This document shows, piece by piece, positions 13,090 through 26,682 of a stretch of 64,000 nucleotides of DNA (its first letter is position 1; every line of letters begins with the position of its first letter). This DNA is from Glycine soja (Eukaryota; Streptophyta; Magnoliopsida; Fabales; Fabaceae). Below the pieces are notes generated by a model. That model was given only the letters and a program-made list of their open reading frames with translations, ran no database searches and was not told where the DNA came from. The position numbers and the translations under genes were made by a program. Where the stretch lies: the NCBI RefSeq assembly GCF_004193775.1, contig NC_041009.1, forward strand, positions 46,989,534 to 47,053,533. The letters run 5' to 3'.

Positions 13090-13234
13090 AGAAATTAAAT
13101 TTATGATTCTTAATTTTTTGAAGTGACAGATACAAGATTCCTTGAATTTTGCCTTCATCAATCCAGATCTAAGAGCAACATAGGAAAAATAAATTTAGGA
13201 TTCTTAACTTTTTGAAGTGGCAGATACAAGTTTC
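13090..13234. repeat. two-copy direct repeat, about 92-bp spacing
   Basis: A roughly 52-bp segment containing GATTCTTAATTTTTTGAAGT and CAGATACAAG (13090-13142) recurs at 13182-13234 with a handful of substitutions. It is non-coding. Confidence 0.65.
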
Positions 13235-15066
13235 CATGAGCAAAACTTTCATCATACGACCCTGATAAAAAAAAAAAAACCATAAATAAATTCCTCGTTA
13301 CATGGATTTGCTAAAGTTTTTTTTTCTGAAGCTGAATGATTAGAAGGTAGAAAGTTGCTGGTGGCATGAATCATAAGGATGTAGAACTTTTTGACATTTG
13401 ATCACGCTTAGAAAGATTTATATTGATTCGAGGGTGGAAATTTAGCATTAGATAAAAATTCTACAATAATGGTTTGAACTACAATTGCCTAAAATTTAGC
13501 ATTAGATAAAATAACAGATAGGGACGGGGTGGGGTTGCAATTTCTGGAAACATTCAAACAAAAATCAGTTGAATTACTTATTTAAATAAAATAATTTATG
13601 ATAATATATCTGATAAATGAAATAATTTCTAACAATTATGAATAGAGAACGTTTATTTACTTGTGCCTTGTTACTTAAGCTTGGTTATGGTTTGGTGTTG
13701 CAGTGGATGGGCGCAGACAAAAACAACTTACCAATTTACTTCTGTATCTTTTTAACCTTCTAAAAAGGTTGATTACATTTTAGATTAATCTTTTCAGAAT
13801 GTAGCGCTTTACATTATGGAAAAGCTAATCCGGAATATAATTTTATATTTCAAACTAGGAGCAGAAAGCAACCGCCAATTTTGTGTCATTTTCTCTTGTG
13901 GTTTAGTTAGAGAGGTTACCTACACAAAAAAAATTGTGGTTTGTTTGTATTCACTGCAATTAAAATCGTATATAAAATTACCCTTCAATTTCTCTGTTGC
14001 TGTTGTGTAACCCTGTTCTGGGGGGCACCAGGCACCATATTAACTATGATGAGCATGTTAGAAATCAAGTGAAAAATGACTTTTGAAATAAAGGTATTTT
14101 TGTAAAATGATCAGAGTTCTTGTTTTTATCCATTTGATCTGGCATTGCATTAGAACGTGCACGCTAATTTCAACTACAAAGCAAACATGTGCAGTATCAT
14201 TGATCAAATGAGTCACACAAAGTCAATTCATAACTAGTCACAAAAACTATCAATTAACACAGATAAATAAATGCTGAAACAACGATGTAGTGGAAGGAAA
14301 ATAAGCCACTCATGTTAGAAACCCAAACAACTAATTTAAAAAAAATGTTTTTATCTGACTCTAATACTAAACTAAAAGGGTTCCTCTAAAAAAAATACTA
14401 AACTAAAAAGGTACTAAGTTATTTAAATACAGTAAGTAATTTCAATTAAACAACTCACGACCTTTTAAATTTAAGATTTTGAGATAATTAGTTTATAACA
14501 GCATGTGACTCTTATTAAGAGTCAATGCCACATACAACCGGAACATCATCCTCAACTGTATTTTAAGGATGATTAATCAAAATTTTGATGCAGACATATT
14601 TCTGTACAATGTACAGAATGATGGAACATGTACTCTACAGCTTTCCATTTTCTGTAACATGTACTCTACTGATATTATCACACGATGGTATTGAGAAAAT
14701 TCCAACAGTTTTAACAATCCAAATAAAATATATTAACCATATAAATAAAAATTGCATTGCAGATTGGTGCAATGTCTAAGTTGACAGTGCCTAGGATTCT
14801 AAAAGCAAAATTGTATTTATATTTATGTACTAGAAGTCTAGTATACCTTATTGCAACATCAACGGTGGGAGAAACCAACTAAGATTAAGCTAATGATGAG
14901 GGGTTTGGATAGGATTCAAACCTCATTTCCACAATGAAATATAAAATAAAAAATAAAACCAAGTTTGGAGACCCCCTTTTTGCTTTCAAGACCTCTCTCT
15001 GAACTCTTTTAGATAAAGTACTACTGACAACGAATATATGTGATGTTAGAACCTAAATCAGGAATT
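13235..15066. other. intergenic DNA 3' of LUH
   Basis: No gene is recognised. The right-hand few hundred bases should include the LUH 3' UTR. Short open frames near 13816 and 14585 have no family features. Confidence 0.5.
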
Positions 15067-16957
15067 TTATTTCCACAGCTTTACATAGTTGTCATAACTT
15101 GCAGAGGCAACCATTCCAGTGACAGATGACTGAGCCAAAGCAGAAATTACATTTTCATGTGCAGGAACTGTCAAGCTTTTGTTATCGGTCATGTTCCATA
15201 ACTCTAAGGACTGCAGAGCACAAGGAAAAAAAATATACATTATTGTCACATAAATAAGAATGGGATGTTTTTAGAGAAAGAGAAGTGTTGAAATGAGGAT
15301 AGTTTGCAGTATTACAATGAAATGGGTGCAGTTTTTTCCATGGGTCTGATGCATGCAGTCCAGAAGTAAGGTTTTTGAATCCATGCATTCATTACAACAG
15401 TTAATGAACAAAAGCTTACCGAACTTCCTCCAATCACCAACAAAGTTGAATAACTTGGATGAAAAACACAGGAATGCAATTGGCTCCCAGTGGAGCTGAA
15501 CTCATGAATGCATTCTCCTCCTGAGGTCAAACTCCAAACCTTCACCAAATTAGGACTCACAGATGCCAAGGCATCACCATTCCCATCCCAGCAAATATAG
15601 CTCACCGGTTCAGGATGTCCCTACAATGACAAAATGATTTGAAGTTTAAACTGCAAAATCCATCAAAGATGCAAAGCTCAAAATAAAAAGACCATATTGT
15701 AGCATAAGGTAACCAATCTTCAGTCCTGCCATCAAATTTTCTGATTTTCCTAGTTAATTTTTTTTATCAATACTATTAATTAAATAATTATAACTTAAGC
15801 ATGGAGACTGGATAGGACATCATCAAAAAATAGAAAGAGGAAGAGAGAATATGGAACAGACTCCATCCATTATTTAGAAATTAGCTGAAATGAAACTTTC
15901 ATAATACGAACAACCATCAATTTATGAAGGATGGGTTTCAAATTTATCTTTATAATTATACAATATCAATGACCTTTGTTTAAGAGATTATATTACAATA
16001 TTAAATTATACATAAGCAAATATGCGTATAGATTTTACCTGGAGGGTGTAAATTTGTGTGTCAGATTCAACATCAAAAATTGACACTCCTTTATCAGAAG
16101 CTGCTGCCAGGAAACGCCCTAGTCTAGGCTGAAACCTCACTTGTGCACTAGCTCCCTGAAACAACCAATTGTTAAGAAAAAAAGATATTAGACACATGTG
16201 ATAAAATATTCAAAGAGGAACACACTTACTCAACGAACCTTAGTTACACGGGTGCAGGTGGCTGAATTAATATTCCAATACCGAATTTCATTTTCACCAT
16301 CACAGAAGCAGAAAACTTCAGTCTTCTTAGGATGGAAATCAAGAGACATTATAGCTGATGAATGCCCACTATATTCTTGCACACAACGGCTTGGCTGAAT
16401 TGAAAGAAAGAAAAAAAAATTAGTTCATTGCAATGTGTAGAATATAATTGCAAAAAATGAATGAAATGTCAAACACAGGGAACAAGGCCTGAAGAAGCTA
16501 GAATCTAGTTATAAGTTTTATACACCAGATGTATAAGTTACACATAATTTATAGGAAAACTGGGAAAAGTATGTTACATTGGTTGTGTCCCATAACCGCA
16601 CAGACTTATCACGTGAAGCAGTCGCCAACTGAGATGAATTAGGTCTAAAACGGACATCTGTAATAACTGATTTGTGTTCTGCAGGAGTGCTCTCTATTTG
16701 TAAAGTGTCCATGTTCCAGATGTCAACCTAATGCAAATTCCCCCAAAAATTAACATATACAACTTTTAGCATTTCGATATATAAATTGAATGAAAAATTT
16801 CTCACAGCAGTTGTTTGAATTAGCCTAGGATTAGAGACCAATGTCCCATGCTTGGCCTTATGAAAAAAAAAATCACAATTATATAATAGAAAAAGGTAAA
16901 TCCCAAGAACATGATATGTTGCTTGGGATAAAATGTTGCCAAAGGGAGATGTTTGGG

Positions 16958-16994
<37 letters not shown>

Positions 16995-19900
16995 TATAAA
17001 GGGATGATACAGAGTAGGAAATTCCTTAGGATGCTAGTCTTCAGATGAAAAAACAAAATTATAATCACCACCTATGTTGAGTATGTTCCTTAAATGAGCC
17101 ACAATTATGCAAGTGAATTACCTTCATGTCATCTCCAGCACTGGCTAACCACTTTCCATCTGAAGAAAAGTGACAACAAGTAACTTTGCTGCTCCTTGTT
17201 CTTATGCAACCAACTTCACCAAAGGTACCTGAAATGAAAAATTAGGTTAATGATACTTTCCTGTAACACTTTTAGAGTAGAGACATATACAAAGATTACC
17301 TTTTGAAGATTCTTTCAGTTGCTCAGCCGGACTTTGTTTCACTGTTCCATAGAGATTTCCACCATCTACGCCATCATTTGATAGAAAGGATTCGACATTA
17401 TCATCTAAAGCATCAACATCTCCAAATCGATCCATGTCGTCCTGGTTTATGAAATGATAGTGTCCAGAGCTCAATAATTTGTTCAGCTTATAAACTCAGC
17501 ATCTCATAAAACATGGGCACTCAAATGTTCTAGTTAGTTTCAGTTCTGTACAACTCATGACAACTGTACAGCAACAACTGTCAATCTATTCGGATCTGAT
17601 AGGAAGTTATGATACAGTTTGTAATAGTTTGATATGACTCAGTCTACAAATAGAATCCACTTCTTGTACTCATGTGATTGACTATAAATAAAACATATGG
17701 TTACTTATTTTCATCTCTCTCTCTCTCTCTCTGTTTACTGTTCTTATCTTCTACTTATTTGCTGCAATCTCAATAGTTAGCTAAATAGAACTTTTCAACT
17801 AATTATGACTGAACTAAACGTCTAAACATATGTAATGATACATCAATGAGCTGCAAGTACAAAGAAACATAAGCTATACTGGTCAACAATCGGGATGGCT
17901 GTTATACAAATTACATCACATCAAATGTGCAAAGAATATATCATAATTTATATATACAAAGACACATACATAAACTAAAATTATTGACAAAACTTACCAG
18001 CAAATTCGACGATGATGCAAGGCCTCCTGTTGTCTCTGTACCATACATCATCATGCTCTTTTGGACACTGTTAACATGCTGTAAGCTGCTTGCTGTATTT
18101 AATCCATCACCAGGTGTATGTGTTGATGGTGATGAAGTAGGGGACGGAGCAGCAGTGTTACCAGTACCAGTGCTATTGGCAGCTCCAGATTTTCTTTTTC
18201 TGTTACTCTGATGTCAAAGCAGAAACTACATTAATTAGCTTTGAAATTGAGAAAAAATTTGAGGTGGGGACAAAGAATGATAGAAAATCAAAATATATAG
18301 CCATGGAAAATAAATCTAATAGCAGCAGCAGCCTAAGAAATTAAGGTAGTATAAAGTAAAACAAAAACAAAATAAAAACATCAGATCTCTGTCCCTTTCC
18401 ATTTTCCAAACACAACTAAATAAAAAGATAAAGGTCAAACAGCATAGTATGGACACTTGATACCACATACATCTGGTCACATTCCATGCAGAAAAAAAAA
18501 TGACATTAACCTGCTGCTGTAATTGCTCCTGCTGTTGAGAATGAGATAATGATTGTTGTGACTGAGCCATCTTCATCTGCGACACCCATTAAAGATAAAA
18601 CAAAAAGGAAAATTAAAACTGAACTCCAACAAGTGTAGTATGGTTCAATTCATCTGCAATCATGAAGGTAATAGCACACTATAACTACTTGGTGACAGGA
18701 AAGTTTCCTCAAGTCCTCATGTATATTATTGAGAGATCAAGGAGGGGTTTTCAGCATGAAATGTATTCACTTCTCCCACTGAGAAGTTTAGAGAAATCTT
18801 TATCACAGGTCTAGGCTGATATTTAAGTGACTTGCTATTTTCTTGGGATTTTTGGAATCTCAAGGGAGAGGAGCCACATTGGAAGCCTTTATTAAAGTTT
18901 ATTGTCTATTATAAAGTCATGAACTATTTTAATTCTTTATTATTGTTTTTTCAAGAGTAAAATGTACTTATTTGTTTATGTATAGAAGTATCAACTATCA
19001 AGGGTTCTGGAGACTCACTCACCCAATTCATAGAACTTATATGTGTGTGTGTGTGCATGTGCGTTGAATTTAAAGATATTATGTTATACATGTTAATCAA
19101 ACATTAATATTTCTAAATTCTAATTGACCTTTTTTAATTTTTGAAAAGCTAGTCCAACCTTAGGTGAATCTGACTGCATTTGAGAGCAAATAGATCCTTC
19201 ATTTCTGGTAGACTGACCATCCTTTGCACTTAAGCTACCTCGAGGAAGACCAGAAAGTCTACGAGGATCCATGTCACCATAATTAGAATTCCCAAGGTTA
19301 TTTTGTGCCTGAGCCTGTGCCAAGGCTTGTTGCTGTTGTGATGCCAAAACAAATTGGTTCTGGGTTGTCAAATTGGGCTTAGAAGCTTGTACACCGAAAT
19401 TAGGTTTTAGTTGATCAATTCCCTGTAAAAGAAGGAATAGGTCAACTATTTCACCCTCAAGGAGTTTAACTAAACTTTAGAGAAACAACATTGATGACAA
19501 TAATATTCAACTTACAGATGCTAGAGGCCAACCCTTCAATGGAAGACTTGTAACTCCTTGATTTATTCCTGAAGGATGATTAATAAACAAATCATAACAA
19601 TCAATGGAATGACTCGATCATGTCTAATACTGAAGACAAATTAAGTAGCAATATCATGTCAAAGCCATGAGGAATATCTCTGCAAGAGATTAACAATGAA
19701 ACTACACATAAAATCCAACACTGCAAATGCATGACAAAACCCATTGTAAGGTTGCAAAGCTTGCATTTTAAATGAAGAGTTTCCTTCATCAATAAAGATA
19801 TGGGTATCATAATTTTAAACTTATGTCAAAGGATTATCAAGAAAAACAACAGGAAAAAAAAGTGTCTTTCTTTTTCACCACAAAAACTTAAAGCAGCACC

Positions 19901-22486
19901 CTGGCCTTCCAAACCACAGCCATGCACAGGAAAAGAGAGTGAGAATGATATGAAAGACAAAGAAAAAAGACTAAGAGTACACACAGATACTTCAAATAAC
20001 TTATCTATAAAAAAAGAACTAGACTGGCATTATGAAGACAGAAAGTTAACACTATTCATATATAGTCCATAAAAAGTAGAAGTTTGATGTAACAGCATGA
20101 AGATGGGTATGAAAATAATACCTGGACTGCCTAGCCCAGATTTTGTTTGTAAAATTGCTTGTCGATAAACTGATGTATCCATAGGCAAACTCTTTGGAGT
20201 GGCACCTAAATTAACTTCTCCTTTGATGTCCTGTAAACTTAATGTATCAAGTTGCTTGTCACAGTAGAGGTGAAAATAGAATAGAGATGAAGTTGAAAAT
20301 AGTAGAAAAAACACATGAAATGGCTGACTCAGAATATAGTTAAAGTAATTACAGTGGTTAAAGGAGTCCGCCCTGGAATTTGCTGTAATGCAGTGGACAT
20401 ATTCCCTGAATTTCCATGAACCAATTGACTGAGGACGCAAAAAGAATCCAAAATATTAGCAGTCCAATCCAAGTTGTTAAAATCAGGTTAAGAGTAGCAC
20501 TCTAGCCCCCAGTAAATAAAAAGCTACGCAAATTTATTTACCCTTGATGACTAGCTGCTGATTTGAGTAAGGCCATCCTATTGGGATCAATAAGAGTAGG
20601 AGATGCCTCTGAATCCATTGAATGAGGGTGTTTCATTCGTTCTTCATACATTTTCATTGCCAACACACTTGCTGGTGGCTGACCCAACATTCCTTCAGAA
20701 TTCATGGCATTTATGGAACCACCAAGGACAGGATGATTAGGATCTCTTCTCTGTAACTGTGCACTGCGTTGCTGCATAAGTTGCAATTGCTGCATTTGAA
20801 GTTGTTGCTCTCTAGCTTTTGTTTGCTGGGTCTACCAACATGCAAATACATATATATTCAGTTTGCTAGCAGTACTTAAAATAACTAAGGAACAGAAAAG
20901 CATACGTGCTACATGATAAGATCACCTCAATGTAAGCTGCAGCAGCCTCAGAATGTTTCTCATTTGTCCTTGAGATGAATATGTCCCAAAACACAGACCA
21001 CCACTCATAGAGAAATCCTCCAGGCGCATCAATTGCTGTCAAAGACCAAATAACAACTCAGGCATACACTCCATTGTTCCACTTCCTTCATCATATATAG
21101 TTATATACCATCATAAACTCATAATAATGTCCATTGAAATTGGACAACAAAGTTAAAAAAAATGAGATTTTGTTGGAAAAGAAAAAGAAAAAAAGAAGCA
21201 CAAGCTCAGAAGATAAGTTAACCCCCCAGAGAAACCAATTCACTACTGCTCTCTTTGGACAAGGAGTGATATAGGGAGGAAAGAAATAAGAGAGAATGCA
21301 ATAAGAAGAATGTTAAATAGAGTAGAAAAAATGTCTTGTTTGGATGAATAGCAATTAGAACAAAAGTGAAGAAAATCCCTCTATGCTTATTGGGACGAGT
21401 GATTGAGATAAAAGAAATAATTTGATGTCATAAAAAAATTGTACTAGTTAAAAAATGATTTTTTTAATGAATTTAATTAGAATACACTGTCAATGTAGAA
21501 GTTTTTTACATTATCAACTCACCCTAGATTGTCATTTTATTGATATTCATTGACTTTTATGATAATTACTTTTTTTAGATCCTTCTCGGGACACAATCCT
21601 ACTCAAGTCGGGTAAGACCACTATGGACGACAATGTTCTCCCTTCTAGTATTTAGGGCAGTTTCATACCTTAGGACTTGAATTTGAGACCATTGGTTAAG
21701 CTTGAACAACCTTGCGTCAATTGATCCATGTGCAAAGTGATTATGATAATTACTTTACAACTCGTACCTAAGGTGATATCTTATTAGTTGATAGTATAAA
21801 AATCTTTACACAAAATTATTTTTTTATGTTGATGTCATAAAAAATTTGATTTTTATTTAATACCAAAAAAAATAAAATACGGCCCCTTCTCCCTTCCCAT
21901 ATCACAGTTGATATTGGCGGAATTCTTGTTGTTGTGTGCCCCATTCCAAAATTCCCCCTTGCCCTATGTTTACATTCATCCAACTTATTTCCTTTCCTCC
22001 TAATTTCACCCAAACAAACACACCGTACATGTTTAACAAAGAAAACCCTTAAACCAACGAACTGGACTGCTAGTAAAACTACTCACAAAAAAAAGTCTTA
22101 TTGTAGAAAAACATTTTAACCTAATTCATACAATGGCCATGGTGGTGAGGCAAACTAAAACACAACATTAACATTGTAAAGAATAACCACCAATCTCACC
22201 TACTGGATCCGTGGAAACTTTTCCTTCTGCGACAAAAGCTTTTGCAGCGGCATGTAATTTTCTTTTCATCAAATAATCATAAATATAAACATCAAGCCTG
22301 CATCAAAACAGGAAAAAAATAATAAAGAAATATAAGACGTTCCAGAAGATCTTTTAAGTCGGGATCAAACGCAGAAAACCGTAAGGGGGAATTTTTTTAA
22401 AAAAGAAAGCCAAGAATCTAGCAAGCGACAACACACATTTTATCAGCTTCCCAGTTACTCTGATTCTGAGCCATAGTGGACTTCAT
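15067..22486 (-). CDS. LUH: LEUNIG_HOMOLOG transcriptional co-repressor
   Basis: Gro/Tup1-type nuclear co-repressor that works with SEUSS-like adaptors. Coding exons: 22486-22437, 22297-22200, 21035-20926, 20831-20542, 20428-20353, 20230-20122, 19568-19516, 19422-19159, 18576-18511, 18207-17998, 17441-17300, 17228-17122, 16727-16578, 16394-16239, 16155-16039, 15620-15420, 15210-15067. They sum to 2343 nt (780 aa; Arabidopsis LUH is 787). The N-terminal LUFS/LisH domain starts [20 protein letters not shown] and continues through [13 protein letters not shown]. Gln-rich segments and an NRKRK basic patch follow. The second half is a WD40 propeller (for example [20 protein letters not shown] at the C-terminus). 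RRDPNHP, DMDPRR, KGEVNLG and DDNVESFL favour LUH over LUG. ATGs at 22486 and 22474 are both in frame; the second gives the family-typical MAQ start. Confidence 0.95.
16959..16996. repeat. compound (TA)n(CA)n microsatellite
   Basis: A TA run followed by an AC/CA run, in the LUH intron between the exons ending at 17122 and starting at 16727. A likely length-polymorphic locus. Confidence 0.9.
17526..17775 (+). mobile_element. possible degenerate LTR in a LUH intron
   Basis: Starts TGTTCTAGTTAG, has a TATA-like GACTATAAATAAAAC, then a (TC)n run at about 17716-17733 and TTGCTGCAATCTCA near the end. That is the layout of a Copia solo LTR. No target duplication or primer site was found and the borders are approximate. 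Confidence 0.35.
21588..21740 (-). mobile_element. tRNA-like SINE remnant in LUH intron 2
   Basis: On the minus strand it reads ...GCAAGGTTGTTCAAGC..AATGGTCTCAAATTCAAGTCCTAAGG.. and then GAACATTGTCGTCCATAGTGG..CCCGACTTGAGTAGGATTG. The TTCAAGTCC part resembles a pol III B box, and the rest matches my recollection of a legume SINE body. It has the same orientation as LUH. Confidence 0.5.
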
Positions 22487-23223
22487 CTGCACAAACCCAA
22501 TTTCCAAGAGACTAGAGATCTTGCCTGCAAAGAAGGAAATCTTTATTTTTGGAACCTTAAATGCAAGAATAACTCATAATACAGGTAATTAAATTAAATT
22601 CCATACTATTATTACTTTTAACTTGTTCAATTAAACCTGTTAATTGCCACAGTGAATTGCTCTGACAATTCTTAACAAATTCTTTTTTCCTTTTCATCTC
22701 GTTCTAATTCCATCTTATTCTCAGAAACAGCACAGAACAAAGAAAAAACCACAATCAAATCCAACTTTCACAACCGAACCAGAAAGAGAGAAAAAAATCA
22801 TACCAGTTCCTCGGATCAAAGTTTAAACCACCACCCCACAAGCTACCCACTTCCCAAAAACCTGTCACAGGCCAAGAAAACCATAATTGAGCAAAAACAA
22901 ATAAGTATGGTTCAATTCGATTAAAGGGTATGCCATTAAAGGAACGTGTTTTGTTTTCAAGCTTTCTTTGCAACCTTAAAAGACGGTGTTGGACTAGAAT
23001 GAAAGTGATCAAAACCTCAAAAGAGAAAATATCGGTTTTTTTGTTGTTGGTTTCTTGAGAATCAGAACAGAAGAGAAAGAAAAAAGAAAAAGCGTGGAAC
23101 TAGTTTGAGTGTGAGTGAAGTGCAACAACCCACGCTTGAGTTTTGACACAAGTGGAGAGAGAATCCACGGTGACAGAGATAATTGGAAGGGAAACGTACA
23201 ACGTTATTAATGCAGGTTAGGTT
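22487..23223 (-). other. LUH 5' UTR and promoter side
   Basis: Upstream of the LUH start. A CAG lies directly before the ATG at 22486, so a 5' UTR intron is possible. Pyrimidine/purine-rich leader-like sequence extends to about 23150. No other gene is seen. Confidence 0.5.
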
Positions 23224-23471
23224 AGGTTAATTTTTTAAATATTTGAACTAAAGGATAAAATAAATCTTTAGGTGGATTTCACCAAAAAAAAAAATAATTC
23301 TTCCGGTGGAAGAAAGGTGCCTGCATTTACATATCTTTTAAAGATGTAGGTTAATTTTTCAAATATTTGAACCACAGGATAAAATAAATCTTTAAGTGGA
23401 TTTCACCAAAATAAATAAATAATTCTTCCAGTGGAAGATAGTTGCCTGCATTTATTTATCTTTTAAAGATG
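23224..23471. repeat. 124-bp tandem duplication upstream of LUH
   Basis: Unit 1 (23224-23347) and unit 2 (23348-23471) both read AGGTTAATTTTT..AAATATTTGAAC..GGATAAAATAAATCTTTA..GTGGATTTCACC..AATTCTTCC..GTGGAAGA..TGCCTGCATTTA..ATCTTTTAAAGATGTA, with few differences. They lie some 750-1000 bp upstream of the LUH start codon, so the promoter region carries a doubled block. Confidence 0.85.
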
Positions 23472-23700
23472 TAAAGATAAAGATAAATGAGAAATCAATA
23501 GAAGAAGATAAATATTGAATAAAAATGAAAAAAAAAGTTATAATATGTAGATAAAAATAAGTGGAAGCGGAGCTTATTTTATTAGTTAATCTTTATCTTT
23601 ATATTAATAAAAGTAAAGAAGTTTTCGAGGGAATTTTTATGCATTTAAGAAAAAATTAAAATAATTTATTTTTATATATTTTTAAATTATAGATTAATTA

Positions 23701-24000
23701 TAATTAAGTAATTGTGATAAATATTTCAAATTTTAAATAATTAGATTAATTATTATCAATCTGATTTGAAATTATGAATAATTAAATTTATGATAATTGA
23801 TGTTATCAAATAATTATGATAAGTATTTGAAATTTTGATTAATTGGATTAGTTATTATCAATCTGATTTAAATTTTTGAACAATTAAATTTATGATAATA
23901 AATTATCATAAGTTAGTTATTATTAAGTAATTACGATAAGTATTTAAAATTTTGAATAATTAGATTAATTATTATCAAACTAATTTAAAATTTTGAATAC
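23701..24000. repeat. three-copy AT-rich tandem repeat
   Basis: Units begin near 23704, 23803 and 23920. Each contains AATTxxGATAAxTATTT, then TAATTxGATTAxTTATTATCAA and a TTTGAATAATTAAATTTATGATAAT-like end. Spacing is about 100-117 bp. It looks like a small decayed satellite or the internal repeats of a transposon. Confidence 0.7.
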
Positions 24001-26059
24001 GTTTTAATTTTTTATAAAAATTTAAGGCAATTAAAATCATTAAATTATAATAATTTATTGTTTTAAATTAACTAACATAAGCAATACATAATTGAATTAT
24101 TTTTTTGGTATTTTTTATTATGGATCTTATATGATATGATTACGATTCTTATTTTTTCTAATTACGACGCACTACATTTGTCATGTATATTTTGCTATAT
24201 TATTTATTTATTTTTGTTACATATTTTATTATATCTTTTAATTTATTATTTTTTCATTTATTCTGTATCCTAAAATTGAAAAATCAATTTAATATAAATA
24301 TAGATGAATAATGTGTTTCTCTTTTCTATTGTCAATTTCTCCTGAATTTTCCCCCAACACTTATTGGAAAATATATAGATATATAAAGATGTATATAATT
24401 TCTGATATTAAACTCGGGAATCATATAAGATTTTAGTTTGAATCATTCAATTATGAATTTGTTTGAATATTGATTTCAATACTACGATTTCACTTAAGTA
24501 GCTTTTTGTTAAGGTTAAAAGACTTTCACTTTTATTCGTATGAAAGGGTAAACGAAACTTTCCTTTCCTGTATAAATATCGGGTTATGTTAGGAAAATCA
24601 CTAAATTAAAAGTTTATTAGTACGTTGTTAAATTGTTAATGAAAATTCACATGTTGTGCAGTAAAGGTAATTCATTAAAAAGTCAAACATGTGGACAACG
24701 ACTTGCTATCAAATATTTTCCAATTTTTCCTAAATATGTTGACTGCATTAAATAAGGGTAATAATTACTAAACAACAATTTTCAACTCGTCAATATAACA
24801 AAAAAATATAGTATTTCAATCTTCTAAAAAAAACTAGTCTCATATTTTTATTATAAAATGTCTTACTTTCAAAAGAGGAAAAAATGTTTCATTTGGGCCA
24901 ATTTTATTAGAGCTTAAAGGTTACTTACAAATAAAACCAGACCAAATAATTAATAATAAAAACCCTTAAAAAGCAGCTTAATTTTGATGAACAAGATAAT
25001 AAAAAAAGGTAGTTTTTAGAAAAGATAGTACGTATAATTCACATAATAATATAAGATCTTATTGAGTTTATATTTATAAGTAAAAAATAATCTATTTAGT
25101 AAAAAATTATATTTAATTTTTTTATGTATAATTTTCTAAGACTAGAATATCATAAATGAAATTAATTTCTAATTTAATAAATCAAGGGATACATCACTAA
25201 CACATGAGAAAAGAAAAAGCTAGTACTTGGAGCTTATGTATGGCTTACACAACTTTTTTAGAAAGATCCTCTTCGAATCTTGATAGGGAACTTATTAGTT
25301 TAGCTTGCTTTATTTATTTTCCTTGCTCTCAGTTTTCACTTTGCAACTTCGTTGTACAATTAAACCCAAGTATCTTGAATGGTGTATAATTTGTATGGTT
25401 TCTAAAATTATTTTTAAAGTTATTGGAATTTATTTTTTATTTTTTTTGTGAAACTTGTCATCTCTTACTTTCTATTTAATTACTTTTTATTTATTTAATT
25501 AATGTGCATTAGTCTTTTTCTTTAATCATTATAAGAGAGAATGAATATATCTAATTAACTTATAGTATTTATTGTAAAATATTTAAAAATATTTGATAAA
25601 AAATAATTAATGTAAAAGACGACATAAAAAAGTCTTATAAAAAAGATAAATAAATTTAAAAAGACTTTTATATTTTTATATTTAGAAACAGAGTACTAAT
25701 TAATTTTGTGCTTCCTGCCATCATCTTTGGTAGATAAATTGTTTAATATTTACAAGTTAATTGAGTGGTGCTTATTTTTCTTGAAAAGCTTCGTTCAATT
25801 CCATTTAATTAAACTTATTAAAATAATTTTATAACATTTAGTGACCCGTGACCATGTGATGCTCTGATATGGGATTGATTTATTTTTTTTCACACAGAAA
25901 AATCTATTTGATTGCATCTAAAACAAGAATACATGTTGGAATATAATCAAATGCCTAGATGTTAATTAGCAAAAGACCATGATACTCTGGCTAACTTGTA
26001 AGCAATATTATTTTGACTTATCTATCTCCTTGCAAAATTCACCAATGAATTTGAAATTA
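24001..26059. other. AT-rich intergenic DNA
   Basis: No gene is seen. Around 25560-25700 a block with AAATAATTAATGTAAAAGACG and TCTTATAAAAAAG, ending ..ACAGAGTAC, resembles a Stowaway-like MITE end. A related block lies near 48600. The similarity is weak. Confidence 0.4.
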
Positions 26060-26620
26060 AATTCAAAACCTTCCTACAATTGGACAGGATATGATGGTTT
26101 CAACATCAATGAAGTTATCCTTGCAGCACATTAAATCATCCACCACTAATTTATAGCCAACTTCAATGGTAATATCTTGCAAACCCAGCTCTTGAATCCA
26201 AAGAATTCCTTGTAGTAACCCCCATGATTCTGCCTCTTTTGGATGAAGAATTCTTGTTAGCCATTGAGTTCTTGCTTTTACGAAATTTCCATGATAACAT
26301 CGGAGACACAAACCTGCACCAAAACAGCTATGATCTTGGAAGATGGTAACATGTGTGTTGAGTTTAAAACAACCTGTTGCAGCGTCCATTGTTTGTTTTC
26401 GCACGTTTATGATGTGTTAACATTATGGAAATTTTCTTTCCTAGCATGCTTCCACTCCAATGGAAACTGAGTTGCCGTAGAGGTGGATATGTTAACTGGT
26501 AGGTCCTCTTCATTCCAGATTTTTTTATTCCTTCTTATCCATATAGTCCATAAAATCAGGGGCGGGCATGGATTGAATTTTTAAAAATTTAATTCATATA
26601 TACTTAAAATAATTGAATTT

Positions 26621-26623
<3 letters not shown>

Positions 26624-26679
<56 letters not shown>
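26624..26679. repeat. (AT)28 microsatellite
   Basis: Uninterrupted AT dinucleotide run of about 56 bp in the left part of the hAT element. Confidence 0.95.

Positions 26680-26682
<3 letters not shown>

Noticed and set aside
20030..20440. 136-codon minus-strand frame in the LUH gene
   Set aside because: It reads through two LUH exons and their intron partly in the wrong frame; the splice sites and LUH homology define 20428-20353 and 20230-20122 instead.
23701..24000. CRISPR-like array
   Set aside because: Repeat units are adjacent, diverged and AT-rich without spacers, in a plant nuclear sequence.
25560..25700. Complete Stowaway MITE
   Set aside because: Only one end is suggestive; no paired inverted ends or TA duplication could be fixed.
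26063..26404. 113-codon minus-strand frame as a standalone gene
   Set aside because: It is the RNase H-like end of a LINE, continuous with upstream LINE sequence once the hAT is removed.
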